This document shows, one piece after another, positions 43,969-52,674 of a DNA stretch of 64,000 nt. The stretch's first letter is position 1, and each line of letters starts with the position of its first letter. The stretch covers positions 62,001 to 126,000 of the forward strand of contig JACKMZ010000006.1 in NCBI GenBank assembly GCA_024235135.1, written 5' to 3'. A program made the position numbers and the translations under genes. The stretch comes from Gammaproteobacteria bacterium. Its GTDB lineage: Bacteria > Pseudomonadota > Gammaproteobacteria > Competibacterales > Competibacteraceae. The notes under the pieces were generated by a model, which ran no database searches, was not told the DNA's origin, and saw only the letters and a program-made list of their open reading frames with translations.

Positions 43969-45168
43969 TCAACCCAGGCTATCCATCGAACCCCCGGCGG
44001 GTGGGGTGGGCTGTTTGAGTTTCTGCTCTTCTTTCTCTTCCTTTTTTTCCTCCTTTTCCTCCTTGATTTCCATCAGGCTCAAATCGAGACCGGAGGCTTT
44101 CATCGGCGCTTGGGTCGAAAGATTGATGCGTAGTCTGAGGTTATTGGGCGAATCCGCATTCTTGAGGGCTTCGTCCACCGATATCCGACCCGCCCGATAG
44201 AGCTTGAGGAGCGCGGTATCCATGGTTTGCATGCCCTGATTCTCGGATTTTTCCATGATTTCCTTCAGCCCGGCGATCTCGTTGCGGCGGATGAGCGCCT
44301 CCACGGTAGGCGAATGCAGCAACACCTCCACGGCGGCCGCACGCTTGCCATCCACGGTGGGAATCAGTCTCTGGCAGATAAATGCCCGCAGATTGGACGA
44401 CAGGTCGAGCAATAATTGCGGTCGACGTTCTTCCGGGAAAAAGTTGATGATCCGGTCCAAGGCTTGATTGGCGCTGTTGGCGTGCAAGGTGGAAATGGCC
44501 AGATGACCGGTTTCGGCGAAGGTCAAAGCATGTTCCATGGTTTCCCGGTCACGTATTTCACCGATGAGAATGACATCCGGCGCCTGACGCAAGGTGTTCT
44601 TCAGAGCATCGCCGTAGCTCAGGGTATCGACGCCGATTTCCCGCTGGTTGATGATCGATCGTTTATGGGAATGCACATATTCGATGGGGTCCTCGATCGT
44701 GACGATATGGCCGCCACTGTGCGTATTGCGATGATCGATCAGGGCGGCCAGCGACGTCGATTTACCGGACCCGGTACCGCCGACGAACAACACCAGGCCG
44801 CGTTTAGCCATGATGGTTTCGGTCAGAATCGGGGGTAACCCCAACGCTTCCATCTTGGGGATTTCCGTTTTGATGTTGCGCACCACCATCGACACTTCGC
44901 CACGCTGCTTGAAGATATTGACGCGGAAGCGACCGATATTGTGCTCGCTGAGGGCCAAATTCATCTCCAACGCTCGCTCGAATTCGCGGATTTGTTCCTG
45001 ATCCATCACCGTGTAGGCGATTTCCTTGACTCGGCCCGACGGCAGGGGATCTTTTTCGACGCGTTTCAATTTACCGCTGAATTTGGCGCACGGCGGCGCC
45101 CCGGTCGCCAAATACAAATCGGAGCCGTCGTATTGCGCCAATACTTTGAGATAGTCTCGAAATTCCAT
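43969..45168 (-). CDS. pilU: PilU-type type IV pilus retraction ATPase
   Basis: 399 residues. Walker A is FVGGTGSGKSTSLAAL; the Asp box is IVTIEDPIEYVH; Walker B is DVILIGEIRDRETM; and the His box is GHLAISTLHANS. Overall sequence and length suit PilU, the accessory retraction motor that supports PilT. Residues ~350 onward are an extension, including EEKEEKKEEKEEQKLKQ, far more charged than in usual PilU. No pilT or other pil gene is in view. Confidence 0.9.
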   Translation of the reverse strand: MEFRDYLKVLAQYDGSDLYLATGAPPCAKFSGKLKRVEKDPLPSGRVKEIAYTVMDQEQIREFERALEMNLALSEHNIGRFRVNIFKQRGEVSMVVRNIKTEIPKMEALGLPPILTETIMAKRGLVLFVGGTGSGKSTSLAALIDHRNTHSGGHIVTIEDPIEYVHSHKRSIINQREIGVDTLSYGDALKNTLRQAPDVILIGEIRDRETMEHALTFAETGHLAISTLHANSANQALDRIINFFPEERRPQLLLDLSSNLRAFICQRLIPTVDGKRAAAVEVLLHSPTVEALIRRNEIAGLKEIMEKSENQGMQTMDTALLKLYRAGRISVDEALKNADSPNNLRLRINLSTQAPMKASGLDLSLMEIKEEKEEKKEEKEEQKLKQPTPPAGGSMDSLG

Positions 45169-45377
45169 AACGCCTCTCTAATTTAAATAGGTATTCAACA
45201 AGTTATTTTTCCATCGCGTGATCGCGTTCGCCGGCGTCCCTGTCCCGCGCCACTCCGTTAGCCGCACTGAAAACAAGCTTTTCCGGGTATATAGTTAAGC
45301 GGATATACACCTCCACCGAATAAATCAATCATAACAAGGCCGGTCACCCAATCACCGAATTTGCGGAGGAGATTCTC

Positions 45378-47183
45378 ATGGCGCAACCTCAAAGCCTGAC
45401 CATCACGGTGCCCGATCCCGCTCACATGGCCCGGTTGATCACGGATATCGCGGGCAAGACACAACGTTTGCTGGACCAATTCGTACAACGCCAGGTGTCC
45501 GACGGCACCCTGGATTGGGACATGAGCCTGAGTCTTACCAAGGACTTCATGATGGCCACGCAACGTATGATGGCCGACCCTGCCAAGCTGGCCCAGGCGC
45601 AATGGTCGCTATGGCAGGACTCTGTGACGCTTTGGCAACGCGGCATGCTGTCCTTCTGGGGCCAGAAACAGGAACCCCTGGTGGAACCCGCCCAGGATGA
45701 CCGACGCTTCAAGCATGACGACTGGCAGGATTACTTCTGGTTCGATTACATCAAGCAAAGCTATCTTTTGACCACCCGCTGGTTGCAACGCCTCGTCGCC
45801 GACATCGATGGTCTGGACGAGCATACTCACAAGAAAATCGATTTCTATACCCGCCAGTTCATGGATACCCTGGCCCCTACCAACTTTCCCATGACCAACC
45901 CGGAAGTGCTGCGCGCCACCGTCGAATCCGGGGGAGAAAACCTACTGCATGGCTTCAGCAATCTGCTGGACGATCTGGAACGCGGCAAAGGCAAGCTCAA
46001 AATCCGCATGACGGATTCGAATGCCTTCGATCTGGGGGCCAACATCGCCGTCACCCCAGGCAAGATCATCTATCAGAACGAGTTGATGCAACTGATCCAA
46101 TATCAGCCCAGCACCGAGACAGTCTACAAAACGCCGCTGCTCATCGTGCCGCCATGGATCAATAAGTTTTATGTGATGGATCTGCGGCCCAAGAATTCCC
46201 TGATCAAGTGGCTGGTCGATCAGGGTCTTACGGTGTTCGTGATTTCCTGGATCAACCCCGGCCGTGAACTGGCCGACAAAAACTTCGAGGATTACCTGTT
46301 ATTGGGACCGTTGCAGGCGTTGGAGGCCATCGAAAAAGCCACCGGCGAACGCCAGGTCAACGGCGTCGGTTATTGCCTGGGCGGCACGTTGCTGGCGATC
46401 GCCACGGCCTACCTGGCCGGCAAGCGCAAACAACGCTTCAAAGCCTGCACGTTTCTGACGACCTTGCTGGATTTCGCCGAACCCGGCGAACTGGAGATCT
46501 TCATCGACGAAGAACAGTTGCAGTCCCTGGAGAAACGCATGGAGCGGCGGGGCTTTCTGGACGGCAGCGAAATGGCGATGACCTTCAGCCTGTTACGGGC
46601 CAACGATCTGATCTGGGCATTTTTCATCAACAATTATTTGCTGGGCAAGGAGCCGTTTCCCTTCGACCTACTGTATTGGAACGCCGATTCCACCCGTATG
46701 CCAGCCACGATGCACAGTTACTACCTGCGCAACATGTACCAGAAGAACGCTCTGCCCCAACCCGGTGGCATCGAACTGGCGGGACAGCCCATCGACCTTC
46801 GCAAATCCAAGGTGGCGGCCTATTTCCTGGCGGCGGTGGAGGATCACATCGCCCCGTGGAAATCGATCTACATGGGCTGCCATCAGTTGTCCGGTCCCCG
46901 GCGTTTCGTGCTGAGCAGCTCCGGCCATATCGCGGGCGTCATCAACCCGCCGGCCACCAGCAAGTACTGCTATTGGCTCAATGCGGAAAATCCGCCCACC
47001 TGGAAAGAATGGTTCGCCAACGCGGAGCGCCTGGAAGGTTCCTGGTGGCCGGATTGGGGCAACTGGCTCGGCCAGTACGGCGGCGACCGGATACCGGCCA
47101 GGATTCCTGGCGACGGACAATTGGCCGTCATCGAGGACGCGCCGGGTTCCTATGTACGGATACGCAACACCGCCGCCGCGTGA
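45378..47183 (+). CDS. phaC: Class I polyhydroxyalkanoate synthase
   Basis: 601 residues, the size of class I PhaC, which polymerises 3-hydroxyacyl-CoA. The lipase-box-like GYCLGGT holds the nucleophile Cys at residue 333. The other triad members are Asp 489 (VEDHIAPWKS) and His 517 (SSGHIAGVINPP). GGAGGA lies upstream of the ATG. No phaA, phaB or phasin gene lies beside it; a thiolase is at 27 kb. It converges on acetyl-CoA synthetase. Confidence 0.95.
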   Translation: MAQPQSLTITVPDPAHMARLITDIAGKTQRLLDQFVQRQVSDGTLDWDMSLSLTKDFMMATQRMMADPAKLAQAQWSLWQDSVTLWQRGMLSFWGQKQEPLVEPAQDDRRFKHDDWQDYFWFDYIKQSYLLTTRWLQRLVADIDGLDEHTHKKIDFYTRQFMDTLAPTNFPMTNPEVLRATVESGGENLLHGFSNLLDDLERGKGKLKIRMTDSNAFDLGANIAVTPGKIIYQNELMQLIQYQPSTETVYKTPLLIVPPWINKFYVMDLRPKNSLIKWLVDQGLTVFVISWINPGRELADKNFEDYLLLGPLQALEAIEKATGERQVNGVGYCLGGTLLAIATAYLAGKRKQRFKACTFLTTLLDFAEPGELEIFIDEEQLQSLEKRMERRGFLDGSEMAMTFSLLRANDLIWAFFINNYLLGKEPFPFDLLYWNADSTRMPATMHSYYLRNMYQKNALPQPGGIELAGQPIDLRKSKVAAYFLAAVEDHIAPWKSIYMGCHQLSGPRRFVLSSSGHIAGVINPPATSKYCYWLNAENPPTWKEWFANAERLEGSWWPDWGNWLGQYGGDRIPARIPGDGQLAVIEDAPGSYVRIRNTAAA

Positions 47184-47230
47184 GCGTTCCACCCGACGGT
47201 CCGAGCCGCCGTTCGCCTGGACGCCGACGG

Positions 47231-49003
47231 TTATCCTTCATTGCCTTCCAGCGTTGACAGATCGCCTTCCGGCAAGCCCAGTTCCCGCGCCTTGAGCAAG
47301 CGGCGCATGATCTTGCCGCTGCGGGTTTTCGGCAGATTGGCCTGGAATTCCAGTTCCCTGGGCGCGACGGCGGGACCGAGCCGCTGTCGCGCCAAACCGA
47401 GAATGGCCCGGCGCAATTCCTCGCTGGGTTCATGGCCCGGCTTGAGGGATACGAACGCCTTGACCAACGTCATGGCCACGGGATCGGGTTTGCCGATCAC
47501 GCCGGCCTCCGCGACCGCGGGATGTTCCAGTAACACGCTTTCCACCTCGAAGGGGCTGATCAAATGGCCCGCGGATTTGATCACGTCATCGGCGCGTCCG
47601 ACGAACCAGTAATAACCGTCCTCGTCGCGCCGGGCTAAATCGCCGCTCAGATAATAGCCATCAGCGAAACATTCGCGATAGCGCCGGTCCTCGTTCAGAT
47701 AAGTCCGGCACAGGGACGGCCAACCGACCCGTAGGGCCAATTCGCCTTCCTCCCCCGCCTGGGTGATGGGCTCAATGCCGCCGAAACGGGTGCGTCTTAC
47801 GATGGCGGCTTCCACGCCGGGCAATGGACGGCCCATGGAGCCGGGCTTGATATCCAGAGCCGGAAGATTGGCGATCATGATGCCGCCGGTTTCCGTCTGC
47901 CACCAGGTATCGTGAAACGGCCGTCCCAACACATTCTGTCCCCACACGACCGCTTCCGGATTCAGCGGTTCGCCGACACTGGCCAGGAAGCGCAATCGGC
48001 TGAGATCGAACTGGCGCGGCAGTTCGTCGCCGTATTTCATCAACAGGCGGATGGCGGTTGGCGCCGTGTACCAGACGCTGACCTGTTGATCCTGCAAAGT
48101 CCGGTACCAGCGTTCGGCGTTGAATTCGTCCTCGTCGACCAGATTGGCGGCGCCGCACAGCCAGGGCGCGAGAATACCGTAGGTCGTCCCGGTGACCCAG
48201 CCCGGATCGGCCGTGCACCAGAACGTGTCGTGAGCTTGTATGTCCAGTACCGCGCGCCCCGTGTAGTAATGCATGGCGGCGGCGGCATGCACATGCACCG
48301 CGCCCTTGGGTCTGCCGGTGGTGCCGCTGGTGAAATGCAGCAGCGCCATGTCCTCGGGGTGAGTGGGCGGTATGACGAATTCGGGCGAAGCGGCTTCCAG
48401 CAAGGCGCGAAAATCCTGGGTTCCGGGAATGGCCGCGCCTGTATCGTCCTCGTCGATGATCAGAATGTGTTGCAAAGCGGGCAGCGCCGCGCGCAGTTCG
48501 GCAATCTTGCGACGCTGAAACAAGCGCGCCGTCGTGACCAGCACTTTACCCTCGCCGATCTCCAAGCGCGCCCGTATCGGCTCGGGGCCGAATGCGGAAA
48601 ACAGAGGACAGAACACCGCACCGATCTTCAAAGCCCCCAACGCCGTGAAATACAACTCCGGTATCCGGCCGGTCATAGCGTAGACGCGATCCCCCTTGGC
48701 GACACCCAGATTTCTCAGCACGTTGGCGAAACGGTTGCTGAACTCGCGCAGTTGCCGGTAAGTGTAATCGCGCACTTGACCGCTCCTGCCCAACCAGCGC
48801 AAGGCCAGATAGCCGCCCCGCGGGCTATCCGCATGACGGTCCACGGCTTCATGAGCGATATTCAACCCGTTGCCGTCCGGCAGACCCTGCAAGTGGTCCC
48901 GGATGGCGTTCCAGGAAAAGTCCCGGCAGCTTTGCGGGTAATCGCTCAGATACGGCGTGATGGGATAATCCCGAAGTGATTTTTGTAAGGTTTGCCAGTT
49001 CAT
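47231..49003 (-). CDS. acsA: Acetyl-CoA synthetase (AMP-forming, short AcsA type)
   Basis: 590 residues. The AMP-binding motif is LHFTSGTTGRPKGAVH, followed by WWQTETGGIM and YYLSGDLARRDEDGYYWFVGRADDVIKSAGH. The C-terminal PKTRSGKIMRRLLK has the lysine that Pat/CobB systems acetylate. It activates acetate to acetyl-CoA with release of AMP and PPi. The frame continues upstream, but the ATG at 49001-49003 fits the family start. It diverges from polyphosphate:AMP phosphotransferase across 184 bp. Confidence 0.9.
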   Translation of the reverse strand: MNWQTLQKSLRDYPITPYLSDYPQSCRDFSWNAIRDHLQGLPDGNGLNIAHEAVDRHADSPRGGYLALRWLGRSGQVRDYTYRQLREFSNRFANVLRNLGVAKGDRVYAMTGRIPELYFTALGALKIGAVFCPLFSAFGPEPIRARLEIGEGKVLVTTARLFQRRKIAELRAALPALQHILIIDEDDTGAAIPGTQDFRALLEAASPEFVIPPTHPEDMALLHFTSGTTGRPKGAVHVHAAAAMHYYTGRAVLDIQAHDTFWCTADPGWVTGTTYGILAPWLCGAANLVDEDEFNAERWYRTLQDQQVSVWYTAPTAIRLLMKYGDELPRQFDLSRLRFLASVGEPLNPEAVVWGQNVLGRPFHDTWWQTETGGIMIANLPALDIKPGSMGRPLPGVEAAIVRRTRFGGIEPITQAGEEGELALRVGWPSLCRTYLNEDRRYRECFADGYYLSGDLARRDEDGYYWFVGRADDVIKSAGHLISPFEVESVLLEHPAVAEAGVIGKPDPVAMTLVKAFVSLKPGHEPSEELRRAILGLARQRLGPAVAPRELEFQANLPKTRSGKIMRRLLKARELGLPEGDLSTLEGNEG

Positions 49004-49187
49004 GATGTCGGTTTCCTGACTCGGCGCGTTACCGGCCAACCCTAGCGAACCTTGGCCCACTCGGCAAGACCCCGCGCGAGCGGCTCCCGGCAAGCGGGTA
49101 TTGCGTGGTGTAGACTTTGCTTCATTAACCACTCATATCCAATCAGCTGACGGGTGGATCTCGTCCGTACCGAGTAGCGATAGCACC

Positions 49188-50753
49188 ATGTTCAGAACAG
49201 CAGAAGTCGGCCGCAGAATTTCCAAAAGCGATTACAAACAACGCGAGCCCCTACTTAGCCAGGAGTTGCTGGATGTCCAGCAAGCCCTCCGGTCTTCCGG
49301 ACAATTTCCGGTGATCATCGCATTCGCGGGCGTCGATGGTGGGGGCAAGGGCGAACTGGTCAATCGTCTCAGCAAATGGATGGACCCCCGTTGGCTGGTC
49401 AGCCGCGCCTACGACGAGCCGTCCGACGAGGAACGGGAACGCCCCGAATATTGGCGATTCTGGCGGGATCTGCCGCCCAAGGGACGGATCGGCTTATTCC
49501 TGCGTTCCTGGTATTCGCAGCCGCTGTTGGACAAAGTCTACAAGCGTATCGACATGGCGGAGTTCGACCGGCGGCTGGATCGTATCATTGCCTTCGAAAA
49601 CGCGCTGGCGGATGACGGAGCCGTAATCCTGAAGTTTTGGATGCATCTCAGTCAGGATGCGCAAAAGCAACGTCTGCAAAGCCTGGAAAAGGACCCCTTG
49701 ACCCGCTGGAAAATCAAGGCCACCAGTTGGGAGCATTGGCGCATGTACGATCGCTTTCTGGAAACCGCCGAGCACACCATCATGCGCACCAGCAACGGCA
49801 AGGCGCCCTTCACCATCGTGGAAGGGGTGGATATCTATTACCGTAGCTTGACCGTGGGAGCCATCATTCGCGACGCCATCCGCAAACGCCTGGAAGACGT
49901 TGAATTGGAGGATCAATTGAAGGCAACCCGCCTGGCCGGGAACGGCAACGGGGAAAATCCGCCGCCAATCCCGGTACCCGAGATCATTCCGACCAGCGCC
50001 TCGCCGGCGGTGCGAACCACCGTGCCCAGCATTCTGAGTCAGTTGGATATGAACCAGCAAATGGACAAGGCGACCTTCAAGGAAGAACTCAAGAAGTACC
50101 AGGCCAAGCTCAATCTGCTGCATCACGAGGCGCGGGCTCGGAAAATCTCCACGATCCTGGTGTTCGAGGGGCCGGACGCCGCCGGCAAGGGAGGCACCAT
50201 CCACCGCATCACCGGCGCTCTGGAAGCCTCCAACTACCAAGTTCTGCCGTTTGCTTCGCCCACCGACGAGGAACGCGCCCATCATTATTTTTGGCGTTTC
50301 TGGCGCCACCTGGCGCGGGGCGGACGCTTCACCATCTTCGATCGCAGTTGGTACGGAAGAGTCCTGGTGGAACGCGTAGAAGGATTCGCCACTCAGGCGG
50401 AGTGGACGAGGGCCTATGCGGAAATCAACGACTTTGAGGCGCAATTGATCGATCACGGCATCGTCCTGATGAAATACTGGCTGCATGTCACCCAGGAGGA
50501 ACAACTGGCCCGTTTCAAGGCACGGGAACAGACCCCGCACAAACGCTGGAAATTGACCGACGAGGACTGGCGCAATCGGGAGAAATGGCCCGCCTACGAG
50601 CAGGCGGTGCACGATATGGTGCAAAATACCAGCACGCGCACCGCGCCCTGGACCCTGGTCGAAGGCAACGACAAGTACTTTGCCCGAATCAAGGTTCTCA
50701 AAACCCTATGCAAACAATTGGAGAGCAGGTTAGCCAAGGCGTCCAAGGGCTGA
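49188..50753 (+). CDS. Polyphosphate:AMP phosphotransferase (two-domain PPK2)
   Basis: 521 residues made of two PPK2 domains. The first has the Walker A-like AFAGVDGGGKGELV; the second has FEGPDAAGKGGTIHRITG and IFDRSWYGRVLVERVEGF. This fused class uses polyphosphate to phosphorylate AMP to ADP. The C-terminal domain is the catalytic one in studied relatives. An upstream frame reaches 49101, but the ATG at 49188 fits better. It diverges from acetyl-CoA synthetase, an AMP-producing enzyme. The CorC-type gene follows on the same strand. Confidence 0.92.
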   Translation: MFRTAEVGRRISKSDYKQREPLLSQELLDVQQALRSSGQFPVIIAFAGVDGGGKGELVNRLSKWMDPRWLVSRAYDEPSDEERERPEYWRFWRDLPPKGRIGLFLRSWYSQPLLDKVYKRIDMAEFDRRLDRIIAFENALADDGAVILKFWMHLSQDAQKQRLQSLEKDPLTRWKIKATSWEHWRMYDRFLETAEHTIMRTSNGKAPFTIVEGVDIYYRSLTVGAIIRDAIRKRLEDVELEDQLKATRLAGNGNGENPPPIPVPEIIPTSASPAVRTTVPSILSQLDMNQQMDKATFKEELKKYQAKLNLLHHEARARKISTILVFEGPDAAGKGGTIHRITGALEASNYQVLPFASPTDEERAHHYFWRFWRHLARGGRFTIFDRSWYGRVLVERVEGFATQAEWTRAYAEINDFEAQLIDHGIVLMKYWLHVTQEEQLARFKAREQTPHKRWKLTDEDWRNREKWPAYEQAVHDMVQNTSTRTAPWTLVEGNDKYFARIKVLKTLCKQLESRLAKASKG

Positions 50754-50789
50754 GCGCCCCTTGTCCAGCCCGAACGCCACGGTCTCGAT

Positions 50790-52061
50790 ATGACTGATTT
50801 GTTGATCCTATTTTTAATGTTAATACTATCCGGCTTATTCTCCGGCTCCGAGACAGCCCTCACCACCCTGTCCATGGCGCGCGCCGAGGGACTGTTCAAG
50901 GAGGGTCGCCGGGGTTCCAAGGCCCTGTTCCAACTGAAAAGCAATCCCACGCGCATGCTGATCACGCTGTTGATCGGTAACAATCTGGTCAACATCGGGG
51001 CCTCCGCGATGGCCACCGTGATTGCCGTCCAACACCTGGGACATCTGGGACCAGGCGTGGCGGTGGGCGTACTCACCCTGTTTATTCTGCTGTTCGGCGA
51101 GGTGACTCCCAAAACCCTGGCCATTCGTTACGCCGAGCGCATTTCCCTGGGCGTCGCACCGATCATGCTGGGCTTCCGCTGGTTGTCGTTCCCCCTGGTC
51201 TGGGCGCTGGAACACTTCATCACCCAAGTCCAGCGATTGACTCAACTGAGCGGCGATCCCACCGTGACCAGCGCGGAACTGATCAACCTGGTCCTGAGCG
51301 GCGAGCGGGAAGGCACGATCGATCGTGGGGAGCGCCAGTTGATCGAACGCATCTTCGAGTTCGGCAATCTCCAAGTGCGCGATGTCATGACCCACCGCCG
51401 CCAAATCTTCGCCTTGGACGCCCATCGCAGCATCCGCGACGCCCTGCCCGAGATTCTGGAGGAAGCCTATTCCCGCATCCCCTTGTACGATCAACACCCC
51501 GACGATATCCGCAGTCTGGTGTATTCGCGCGACATCCTGGCGGCCGTGGCCAAGGGGCAGATAGACACACCGCTGAGCGCACTTGCCCAGGAACCGCTGT
51601 ACGTGGCCAAGAATCAGCCCATAGACCAATTGTTCGCGACCCTGCGGCGCGGCAAGCAGCATATGGCCATCGTGGTGGACGAGTACGGAGCGGTGCAGGG
51701 TTTGGTCACCCTGGAGGATTTACTGGAAGAACTGGTGGGAGAAATCTATGACGAGACCGACGTCGCTCCCCAGGAACTGCAGGTATTGGGCGACGATCTC
51801 ATCGCCGTGAGCGGCACGGCGGAGTTGCGTGTCGTCGAAAACTTTTTCAATCTCAGTCTGCCGGGCAAACCGACGGATACCGTCAGTTTCTGGATTCTGG
51901 ATCACGCCGAACGCATCCCGGAAAGCGGCGAGAAGCTGGAGTTGGACGGATTGGAAGTCACCGTGGCCAAAGCCACCCACAATCGGATACAGCAGGTGCT
52001 GATCAAACCCGCGCTGGAACGGCTGCAGGCATTACGGGAACATCATCAAGCGGATGGGTAA
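50790..52061 (+). CDS. CNNM/CorC-type hemolysin-related membrane protein with CBS domains
   Basis: 423 residues. An N-terminal DUF21 domain (residues ~1-180) has four hydrophobic segments, including LILSGLFSGSETALTTLSMARAE. A CBS pair follows (EREGTIDRGERQLIERIF... VRDVMTHRR, then VVDEYGAVQGLVTLEDLLEELVGEI). A C-terminal CorC_HlyC domain ends it (~340-420). Members are linked to Mg2+/Co2+ resistance or efflux. It is close behind polyphosphate:AMP phosphotransferase and is followed by sixA. Confidence 0.9.
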   Translation: MTDLLILFLMLILSGLFSGSETALTTLSMARAEGLFKEGRRGSKALFQLKSNPTRMLITLLIGNNLVNIGASAMATVIAVQHLGHLGPGVAVGVLTLFILLFGEVTPKTLAIRYAERISLGVAPIMLGFRWLSFPLVWALEHFITQVQRLTQLSGDPTVTSAELINLVLSGEREGTIDRGERQLIERIFEFGNLQVRDVMTHRRQIFALDAHRSIRDALPEILEEAYSRIPLYDQHPDDIRSLVYSRDILAAVAKGQIDTPLSALAQEPLYVAKNQPIDQLFATLRRGKQHMAIVVDEYGAVQGLVTLEDLLEELVGEIYDETDVAPQELQVLGDDLIAVSGTAELRVVENFFNLSLPGKPTDTVSFWILDHAERIPESGEKLELDGLEVTVAKATHNRIQQVLIKPALERLQALREHHQADG

Positions 52062-52093
52062 CGCCCATCCAAAATCAGTTAAGGAGCCACACC

Positions 52094-52606
52094 ATGCCCT
52101 CACGTCAATTGATCATCCTGCGTCACGCCAAATCCGACTGGAGCGGCAAAACTCTGATGGATTTCGACCGGCCCTTGGCCAAACGCGGCCACCACGACGC
52201 GCCGCGCATGGGCCAATGGCTGCGTGAACAAGGCTTGATTCCGGACTATGTGCTCAGTTCCCCGGCCAAACGGGCCCGGCAGACTGTCCTCTTGGCCTGC
52301 GAGGAACTGGGCATCGTCGAATCCGATATTCATTGGAACCCGGATGTCTATGCCGCCACCCGCGAGACACTCTGCCAAGCCCTGGCCGCCTGCCCGGCCG
52401 ACACCCGTCGGGTGTTGCTGGTCGGCCATAATCCCGGACTGGAAGATTTGCTGATTTATCTGTGCGGGTCCGTCACGGTACCGCCGGATGGCAAACTGCT
52501 GCCCACCGCGGCCGCGGCCCAACTACAAATGCCCGAGAACTGGACCGAGCTGGCTCCGGGTTCGGCGCAACTGGTGGGCATCACCCGACCGCGCGCGCTG
52601 GATTGA
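52094..52606 (+). CDS. sixA: SixA-type phosphohistidine phosphatase
   Basis: 170 residues, histidine phosphatase superfamily. The nucleophilic histidine is in LIILRHAKSDWSGK, and the second is in VLLVGHNPGLEDLL. There is also SSPAKRARQTVLLA. SixA removes phosphate from histidine residues of phosphotransfer proteins. AAGGAG precedes the ATG by about 9 bp. It converges on clpV. Confidence 0.92.
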   Translation: MPSRQLIILRHAKSDWSGKTLMDFDRPLAKRGHHDAPRMGQWLREQGLIPDYVLSSPAKRARQTVLLACEELGIVESDIHWNPDVYAATRETLCQALAACPADTRRVLLVGHNPGLEDLLIYLCGSVTVPPDGKLLPTAAAAQLQMPENWTELAPGSAQLVGITRPRALD

Positions 52607-52674
52607 TCCCGAACGCGAGCAGGCGCCGATAACGCGGTTGCCCGGCATCCGATCCGCCTGACGTGAAATCGATG

